Shown here: positions 39,408-44,480 of the stretch, piece after piece | Position numbering within the stretch: position 1 is the first letter of the stretch | How the letters are laid out: the number at the start of each line of letters is the position of its first letter | NCBI GenBank assembly: GCA_031273455.1 | Contig: JAISRZ010000065.1 | Coordinates: 1-46,906 of the forward strand | Direction of reading: 5' to 3' | Source of the DNA: Deltaproteobacteria bacterium | GTDB taxonomy: Bacteria > Desulfobacterota > Desulfarculia > Adiutricales > Adiutricaceae | Length of the DNA stretch: 46,906 nucleotides | The notes under the pieces: model-generated | Told to the model about the DNA's origin: nothing | The model's input: the letters and a program-made list of their open reading frames with translations, nothing else | Databases searched by the model: none | Translations under genes and position numbers: made by a program

Positions 39408-39731
39408 CTAATCATCGCGGGGCTCAGTCTTCTTAACCGTCTTCCGCTTCTGGCCTTGGGGTTTAACTTTAGGCGCCGTCTCCCTGGGGCTCATCGTCTC
39501 GCTAGCTGGGCCAGTCTTGGCCGGGGCCGGTGGGGCCTCCTGGTCCGGTGTCACGAGCGGACTCATGACTTTGCCCCTAATCCAATCCTGGATCGCCTCG
39601 GGGCAAGAAAACCATGTTCCGAGGATCTTCTTGGCCGGGAAGCCTTCAGTCCTAATCAGTTTAAGTAAAACCGCTTCCCCTAAGCTCATGAATTGGCTAA
39701 TCATCTTCATACCTATTAGAATTTCATTCAA
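39408..39731 (-). CDS. excisionase-like helix-turn-helix protein
   Basis: A 107-residue protein. Residues 15-53 read as an HTH_17/excisionase-type domain: FMSLGEAVLLKLIRTEGFPA, then KKILGTWFSCPEAIQDWIRG, the pattern of a helix-turn-helix followed by a wing (lipvkkiGgrW..s..eidrWi). The remaining half is a Pro/Ala/Lys-rich basic tail. GGAG stands 11 bases before the ATG at 39731; internal Met codons 8 and 10 are alternatives. An extended -10 (TGGTATACT) lies about 75 bases upstream on the minus strand. Such proteins are common in integrative elements as recombination directionality factors or AlpA-like regulators. No integrase is visible here. Confidence 0.6.
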   Translation of the reverse strand: MNEILIGMKMISQFMSLGEAVLLKLIRTEGFPAKKILGTWFSCPEAIQDWIRGKVMSPLVTPDQEAPPAPAKTGPASETMSPRETAPKVKPQGQKRKTVKKTEPRDD

Positions 39732-39860
39732 GCTCTGTCTCCAGTTTATAGGCTCGTGAAATTGGCTCGTGGTGGCCCTATCGCGGTTAAGTCCTTACTA
39801 GAGAGTATACCAAAGATGAGCGCGTGGGGGAACTTGTGACGTGGTCGATAGGCCATAAGA

Positions 39861-39883
39861 AAGCCGGGTGATTGGCCCGGCTT
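39861..39883 (-). terminator. terminator after the small-paralogue operon
   Basis: Arms AAGCCGGG and CCCGGCTT pair around TGATTGG, ending 10 bases before the stop of the last small gene. On the minus strand the stem runs into TTTCTT. Confidence 0.75.
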
Positions 39884-39892
39884 GGTGGTGGG

Positions 39893-40189
39893 TCAGTGGT
39901 TATTTGACTTATTCCCTGTAAGCGAATCAAGGGGAACTAATCCTTCTAATCCAAGTCCCTTAACCGTTTGTTCCTCGGTTTTTCCAATCAATCGGCATAC
40001 GTCCGACAAATCTAAAACAGTTCTCCCGCTCTCGGTCGTGTAAGCCTTAAGCTGGCCATAGTCAGGGTGAGAGAAAACGCGAATCTTTAAGCCGTCTTCA
40101 TAGGTGACCACTTGAGAGGGTTTATTTCCCCTAAATAACGAATTGATTATATGCTTAGCGTTTTTAGACGTCTGATAGCTCTTCTTCAT
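39893..40189 (-). CDS. small protein with BRO-N-like core, copy A1
   Basis: A 98-residue protein, last of four tandem paralogues. AGGAGGGACG precedes the ATG. The core SHPDYGQLKAYTTESGRTVL, then DLSDVCRLIGKTEEQTVKGL resembles the start of the BRO-N/phage antirepressor domain (short beta strands, then a DVcxxLG helix). It lacks a C-terminal effector domain and ends NNH. Closest paralogue is the gene at 40629 (VVTYEDGL versus VITYEDGL, then HPD-GQL). BRO-type proteins bind DNA or act as antirepressors in phages and other elements; that role here is inference. Confidence 0.6.
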   Translation of the reverse strand: MKKSYQTSKNAKHIINSLFRGNKPSQVVTYEDGLKIRVFSHPDYGQLKAYTTESGRTVLDLSDVCRLIGKTEEQTVKGLGLEGLVPLDSLTGNKSNNH

Positions 40190-40250
40190 CGTCCCTCCTA
40201 AAAGTTAGCTGGGTCAAGCCGGGCGGGTTAGGCCCGGCTCGAGTGGTGGA

Positions 40251-40577
40251 TTAATGGTTAATAGGTTGAGCCTCAAATTCCTTTATTAAGGTAGTTGCCC
40301 AAACCTTAAGCTGGTCAAGAGTGATAAGCTTAGTCCCTGGATCCTCAATATGGCTAAAAAGCTCGAGTAGGTCCCCAAGGTTATAATAGTCTTCCCCGTC
40401 TGAACCGTGGTAACGCTCTAACTGCCCGTATGCTGAGGGGCTCTCATCAGGTTGAGGGTAAGGGGTAAGGGTAAGCCCGTCTCTCTCAAAAATAAGAGGG
40501 TTGGGCGAACCTTTAAGAGAAACCGGGCCTAACGGTGGCCGGGTAAAAGGCTTGATTCCGTCTTCTAAAACGCTCAT
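40251..40577 (-). CDS. small paralogue, copy B1
   Basis: A 108-residue protein with AAAGGAACG upstream. It shares with the gene at 40935 the N-terminal GFTRPPLG-like motif (here PFTRPPLGPV) and the core YGQLERYHGSDGEDYYNLGD, then LLELFSHI and LITLDQLKVWATTLIK. The GQL-x-x-Y/F ... YY-x-LGDL pattern aligns with GQLRAF ... ALPDVC of the A copies, so all four probably share one fold. No known catalytic motif is seen. It ends INH, like the A copies. Confidence 0.55.
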   Translation of the reverse strand: MSVLEDGIKPFTRPPLGPVSLKGSPNPLIFERDGLTLTPYPQPDESPSAYGQLERYHGSDGEDYYNLGDLLELFSHIEDPGTKLITLDQLKVWATTLIKEFEAQPINH

Positions 40578-40628
40578 TGTTCGTTCCTTTCAAAGGCCCC
40601 TAAGCTTAGCCTGGAGGCCTCCGGGTGG

Positions 40629-40871
40629 TTAATGGTTAGTGATTTTCTCGCCTTTAAGCTCGTCAACCGTCCTAAGATCCTCAAGTCGAATCTGTTTAAG
40701 GGCCTCTTCCTCGGTCATTCCAAGGGCTTTACAGACGTCCGGTAAAGCAAAATTAACCTTCCCGTTCGCGTCTTTAAACGCCCTAAGTTGCCCAAAGTCA
40801 GGGTGATTAAAAGTGTGGACCTCTAGCCCGTCTTCATAGGTGATCACGTGGCTAGTCTTCTTATCGCTCAT
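40629..40871 (-). CDS. small protein with BRO-N-like core, copy A2
   Basis: An 80-residue protein and the most BRO-N-like of the four: VITYEDGLEVHTFNHPDFGQ, then LRAFKDANGKVNFALPDVCK and ALGMTEEEALKQI. AAAGGACC stands before the ATG, and the leader CTTTGAAAGGAMCGRACRATG-like sequence (written with ambiguity) is shared with copy B1. It ends TNH. It is too short for a full antirepressor, so only the DNA-binding or dimerisation part is present. Confidence 0.6.
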   Translation of the reverse strand: MSDKKTSHVITYEDGLEVHTFNHPDFGQLRAFKDANGKVNFALPDVCKALGMTEEEALKQIRLEDLRTVDELKGEKITNH

Positions 40872-40934
40872 CGTCCGGTCCTTTCAAAGGCCCCTAAGCC
40901 GATCCTAGGGGCCTCCGGGTGGTGGGTTAGTGGG

Positions 40935-41282
40935 CTAAAAGACAGTCCCCGAGGGCGTCTCCAGAAAAAGCTTTATCAATCGGGCTACCCAAGGTTTAAG
41001 CTCATCGAGGGTGATAAACCTTTGGTCCATATTTTTAATATGACCCAAAAGCGCGTGTAAATCCCCAAGGTTATAATAGTCTTTTCCATTTGAACCGTGG
41101 TAAGACTCTATTTGCCCAAAGCCTTGGTGGTCCTCAGGTAAAGGACACCACTCGAGATCGACTTTTTGCCCGTTTTCATAGATTGTACTTGACGGGCAAC
41201 TATAGTCTACTAAACCCAAAGGTGGCCGGGTAAAACCTTTAAGCTTAACATCGCATCGGCCAAAAGACTTATCATCTCTCAT
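40935..41282 (-). CDS. small paralogue, copy B2 (first gene of the operon)
   Basis: A 115-residue protein with GGGAGGAACG before the ATG. The core is FGQIESYHGSNGKDYYNLGD, then LHALLGHI and FITLDELKPWVARLIKLF. It is homologous to the gene at 40251, especially in RPPLG, YHGS-GxDYYNLGDL and the last helix. It is the promoter-proximal member of a B2-A2-B1-A1 series, which suggests duplication of a two-gene unit. Confidence 0.55.
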   Translation of the reverse strand: MRDDKSFGRCDVKLKGFTRPPLGLVDYSCPSSTIYENGQKVDLEWCPLPEDHQGFGQIESYHGSNGKDYYNLGDLHALLGHIKNMDQRFITLDELKPWVARLIKLFLETPSGTVF

Positions 41283-41398
41283 CGTTCCTCCCTAAAAGTG
41301 ACGGCTCATTGTCCCTGGGCCGTCTTGGTTGTGCTTGTTTTCGTGGAACAAAGCGTATTGAACATCGGGTGATATATCGCTCTAAAAGCATACTCAAG

Positions 41399-41427
41399 AT
41401 TATAGGCGCTTTTCTCCGTTTTGTCAA
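41399..41427 (-). promoter_or_regulatory. full-consensus sigma70 promoter of the small-paralogue operon
   Basis: On the minus strand TTGACA and TATAAT are exactly 17 bases apart, a perfect consensus. The predicted start near 41392 gives a leader of about 110 bases before the gene starting at 41282. Confidence 0.9.
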
Positions 41428-41468
41428 GGGTTTATCAGGATTATTTTAGGGTTAGGCAATAAAAAAAT

Positions 41469-41489
41469 AGCCGGGTTTTTGGCCCGGCT
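41469..41489 (-). terminator. terminator after the envelope-protein gene
   Basis: Arms AGCCGGG and CCCGGCT around TTTTTGG, running on the minus strand into ATTTTTTTA. It lies just after the stop at 41498 and just downstream of the minus-strand promoter at 41399's upstream side, isolating the two transcripts. Confidence 0.85.
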
Positions 41490-41497
41490 GGCTAGTG

Positions 41498-42184
41498 TTA
41501 TTTTCTCGATTTTTTTGAGTCTAATTCGCTCGAATTTTTAATGCTAGATTCGCTCTTCACTCTCGCCTTGGGCTGGGCCTTAGCTTTAGACTCCAAAAGA
41601 CGCTTATTCGGAGGGTCCTTTATTATCGGACTGTCTATTGGGGCGGTCAATAGCTCTTCCGAGTTTAAGCCTAAAAGGCAATTCAGCAAAAAATCTCCAC
41701 ATTCCTTAGCTTTCTCAAGCTCGATCATCGCGGTTGTCTCGGTGTCTTCATTATTCCCTCCCATAGTCCTAACCTTCATGGTGAGATCAGTCCGGGCTAA
41801 AACTTTCTCGGCTCTGATTAAGCTAAGCGACAACATTTTAGCGACTTTCAGAATCCCAACCTTGGTGACGCCAAAAGGATCTCCATATCCCTTAACCCAA
41901 GCTATCCTCTTGGCCAGTGGGTTAGCTAGATAGGCCACGTGAAAAACCGGAACCGTCCAGTCGGACAATTTAATCTCTGGGATATCCCTTATCGTCTCTG
42001 GATCGGGGTCTGGGCCGCGCTCGGCCTCGGCCTTGGTGACTGTCAAAAGTGGTAACCAGACGCTGGCCATAGCCATAGCGGGGCGAGCGAACGGAGATAT
42101 CGCCTTAGCGGCTCGCTTGATTAGGTTGATGAGGATAGTAAGGAAAGTGAAAACGGGGGTAAGTAGACTGGTTAGCCGGGTCAT
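41498..42184 (-). CDS. unknown membrane-targeted protein of the mobile element
   Basis: A 228-residue protein starting at the ATG at 42184 with AGGAG before it; an upstream in-frame extension to 42292 lacks support. The N-terminus has two hydrophobic stretches (LLTPVFTFLTILINLI and MAMASVWLPLLTV) separated by a basic segment (KRAAKAISPFARP), ending TKAEAERG. This reads as a membrane hairpin or an unusually long signal. Residues 60-150 form a helical domain with WVKGYGDPFGVTKVGILKVA. The tail is Lys/Ser-rich. No family is recognised. It could be a phage- or plasmid-encoded envelope protein. Confidence 0.55.
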   Translation of the reverse strand: MTRLTSLLTPVFTFLTILINLIKRAAKAISPFARPAMAMASVWLPLLTVTKAEAERGPDPDPETIRDIPEIKLSDWTVPVFHVAYLANPLAKRIAWVKGYGDPFGVTKVGILKVAKMLSLSLIRAEKVLARTDLTMKVRTMGGNNEDTETTAMIELEKAKECGDFLLNCLLGLNSEELLTAPIDSPIIKDPPNKRLLESKAKAQPKARVKSESSIKNSSELDSKKSRK

Positions 42185-42493
42185 GGTGGCTCCTATTCCT
42201 TCATTGGGGTTATGCCCGGGCGCCGAAAACGTCCAAAGGTGACGCGCTCTATTTCCTCTTTCGAGTGTTTTATTTCGAGCGCGCCCGGGCAATATATGAA
42301 AGTCTAGAAGCTAAAATAGCGAGTTTAACGGTCGCTTCCGTCCTTTGGTCTCGAGCGTTTTCGGCGCCCATAGTCACGATATAAGAAAGGCTCGCCTTTT
42401 GGTCCGCCTGATGATTTCTAGGTTGGCCGGATTAACTCGCCGTGGCTACCTAGGGAACGACTCCTAAGATTGTTGATCCGGCTCTGAACTGAA
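42185..42493. other. leader or spacer upstream of envelope-protein gene
   Basis: No gene is seen. If the promoter near 42494 is used, this is a long untranslated leader. It contains TTTCGAGTGTTTTATTTCGAG, a short direct repeat of TTTCGAG, near 42255. Confidence 0.3.
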
Positions 42494-42522
42494 GTCTTAC
42501 TCTATCTTGGCGGGTTTGTCAA
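42494..42522 (-). promoter_or_regulatory. possible promoter for the envelope-protein gene
   Basis: On the minus strand a perfect TTGACA is followed after 17 bases by TAAGAC, a poor -10. It would give a leader of about 300 bases to the start at 42184. The same TTGACA context is used by the two stronger promoters at 41399 and 42604. Confidence 0.35.
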
Positions 42523-42532
42523 GGGGTGGCCC

Positions 42533-42597
42533 AAAAAAAAGCCGCCCATAAGGTGGCTATTCCCTGGGCGGCTAATTTACTTACTTTTAGAAAAGAT
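42533..42597 (-). ncRNA. candidate 65-nt small RNA
   Basis: A strong minus-strand promoter (42604-42632) is followed only about 25 bases after its predicted start by a terminator hairpin. The hairpin arms are AGCCGCCCA and TGGGCGGCT with a 16-base loop, then eight T. No open reading frame fits between them. The loop contains CCACCUUA, which could pair with a Shine-Dalgarno-like UAAGGUGG. The promoter-terminator pairing is direct evidence of a short transcript; its action, possibly antisense or copy-number control, is inference. Confidence 0.6.
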
Positions 42598-42603
42598 ACG
42601 CTC

Positions 42604-42632
42604 ATCATAGCCGATCCCGGGGCGGTTGTCAA
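42604..42632 (-). promoter_or_regulatory. near-consensus sigma70 promoter of the small RNA
   Basis: On the minus strand TTGACA and TATGAT are 17 bases apart, one mismatch from consensus. It points into the short transcript at 42533-42597. Confidence 0.85.
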
Positions 42633-42692
42633 GTCCTTTTTTAGCGTGGTCAGGTAAGCGGACGGTTGGGCCTGGGCTAGGCTAGTGGTTAT

Positions 42693-42965
42693 GTCGGGAT
42701 CGGAACCCGACTGCTTGGCCCCAAGGTCACGACTAAAGGAAGCAGTCGCAATCCGATTGCGACTGCTTGGCCTCTGTCGCCGTGGGCTAGTGGAGAGGGT
42801 CGTCAACCGATGACTACCCTTGGCCTTAGTCGTGGGCTAGTGGAAAGGGGGTAAAACCGATTTACACCCTTGGCCCAAAGTCCCTGGCCTCTGTCGCCGT
42901 GGCCTGGGCTAGACTCGTCTTATGGCGGATCAGTGGTGGGGTTTTCGCCAATTTTGGCGATAACC
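42693..42965. repeat. array of five hairpins with compensated stems
   Basis: 42693-42711 has GTCGGG/CCCGAC. 42740-42768 is a perfect 13-bp palindrome around CCG (arm AAGCAGTCGCAAT). 42796-42820 has outer AGGGT/ACCCT, a 1x1 C/T mismatch, inner GTCA/TGAC, loop ACCGA. 42846-42870 has outer AGGG/CCCT, a 1x1 G/A mismatch, inner GTAAA/TTTAC, loop ACCGA. 42938-42965 has GGTT+TCGCCA with TGGCGA+AACC. The third and fourth share flanks GTGGGCTAGTGG and TTGGCC, loop and mismatch position, while the inner stems differ on both arms. Confidence 0.7.
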
Positions 42966-43907
42966 TATAATTACCACTAATTAGCTGTAAGTTAGATACA
43001 AAGGCAAAAATACCCTAAAAACTTAAATATGAAATGTTTTTAGGCCCGGACTCGAACGCGCCCACATATCAAAAAAGTTGTAGAAAGGACCCAAGTTTTA
43101 TTAACAAGGCTCAATAAGTTATCACTAGAAATAATAACTATTTATTAAGGCTAATTAAAGTTAATAAGAACTAAAAAGCTTTGGTAGGGGTGAGTACTCC
43201 TTAAGTGGCAAGTTTTCTGATTTTCCAGTTAAAAGCGCTCGCCTTGTCGCTCATCAGCGCGGGGGTCGTCTATGGCCTCGAGGGTGAGGATCGGATCCTT
43301 GTCGGTTGGCCCGGTCTAACCAAGCTAGTCAGGGTTGGCCCGGGTGAGCGGTTTAAGGTTGGCCTGGGCGTTCTGACCAGTCCGGCTTTCAAGGGCGGTG
43401 GGGGGGCACCAGTGGGGGGGGGAATTATTCATAAGTTTATGAAAAACCCAATTATCAACGTTTTATTTGAAACTGTGGTTTTATCCGGTCATGGCCCGGG
43501 TGGTGGTCATGACTCGTCTTCCCTCATCGGTCCGGGTAAGCCTATGGGTCAGGTTCGCCTTCCCTCGCGCTCGCGGGCGCGGACGCCTCTAGAATCGATT
43601 CTAAGGCCTTTCGCTCATAGGTCTTAACCCAAGTTGGGGGTCATGGGGTCTAGGACCGTGGTGACTGTTTACGGGCCTCTTTAGCCGCTTCTGAGGAAAG
43701 CGGTCTAATCCAAAGAAAGAGTCCCTGGGGCGTTCGGGCCTGTTGACGTGTCTATGGGCCGTGGCGTGGCTGGTGGTCAGCGCAAGGCCTCCCGGTTGAG
43801 GGTTAGGGTTCCCCTAGGGGGCGCTAATCGGATTAGTCCCCTTTATAGGCTCCCGGGCGGTTGAGTCGCTATTGGCGACCTAAGCTCCAAAGTGGCCCCT
43901 GGGTGGC
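42966..43907. other. spacer without a convincing gene
   Basis: One long plus-strand frame (43205-43627, GTG start) lacks a properly spaced ribosome binding site and has biased Gly/Pro composition, so I did not call it. GC-rich degenerate sequence fills most of the rest. Confidence 0.4.
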
Positions 43908-44442
43908 ATTGATACGCGTTGATACCGCGTATCAATCTTCTTACGTTAATTTACTTTTCTTGTTTTATAGTGTTTTTACTAAAAAGATAAACATTTTGCT
44001 TTTAGATAGTTGTCTCGATCTGGGGGGTTCCGTGGATCTCAAGGCTCGGTTGATACATTGATACGGGGGCCCCTTAAATAATTTTTAAAAAAGCTCCGGT
44101 TTCCAAGTCTGATTTGTTTTGGGGGCTCTCAAAAGTGGTTTTTTGGTAGGTAAATGATTTTTAATTAGACGTGAAAATTTAATTTATATATATATATATA
44201 TATATATACTAAAAAATGTGTCTAGTAATTTAGGACGTATCAATTTTTTTTTCAAGGGGATCCCGTGTCAATGTATCAATTTTCCATGGGCGGTCATTTT
44301 TTGGTCCGCTTATGAATACTAAAACACCACTAAAAGACTAATGTTTTTAGTAAAAACATGATAATCAAACTCTACGTAGAACGTTGATACGGCGTGTCAA
44401 TCCCGTCTCAACCCCGTATCAATCCGGGGTGAGCGTATCAAT
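43908..44442. other. iteron-like cluster, candidate replication origin
   Basis: The 9-mer CGTATCAAT (inverse ATTGATACG) and close variants recur at least ten times. Plus-oriented ATTGATAC/GTTGATAC occur at 43908, 43918, 44049, 44057 and 44383. Inverse GTATCAAT or GTGTCAAT occur at 43929, 44237, 44264, 44273, 44393, 44404 (variant CGTCTCAAC), 44415 and 44434. Three of these (44393, 44404, 44415) are direct repeats at 11-bp, one helical turn. AT-rich DNA with a (TA)12 tract lies in the middle. The cluster abuts the 3' end of a primase-type replication gene. This is the usual layout of an iteron origin; function is inferred. Confidence 0.55.
44185..44208. repeat. (TA)12 dinucleotide tract
   Basis: Twelve uninterrupted TA steps inside AT-rich DNA, between groups of iteron-like repeats. 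It would be an easily melted segment, as expected of a duplex-unwinding element. Confidence 0.9.
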
Positions 44443-44480
44443 CTTGAGCGCTCACTCCCGGGGGTTAAAAGTAGTCGCTC

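Noticed and set aside
42519-42806. 95-codon minus-strand frame
   Set aside because: It spans the small-RNA promoter and terminator and the 13-bp palindrome; no ribosome binding site.
43205-43627. 140-codon plus-strand frame with GTG start
   Set aside because: No well-spaced ribosome binding site; Gly/Pro/Arg-biased translation in GC-rich degenerate DNA; no domain recognised.
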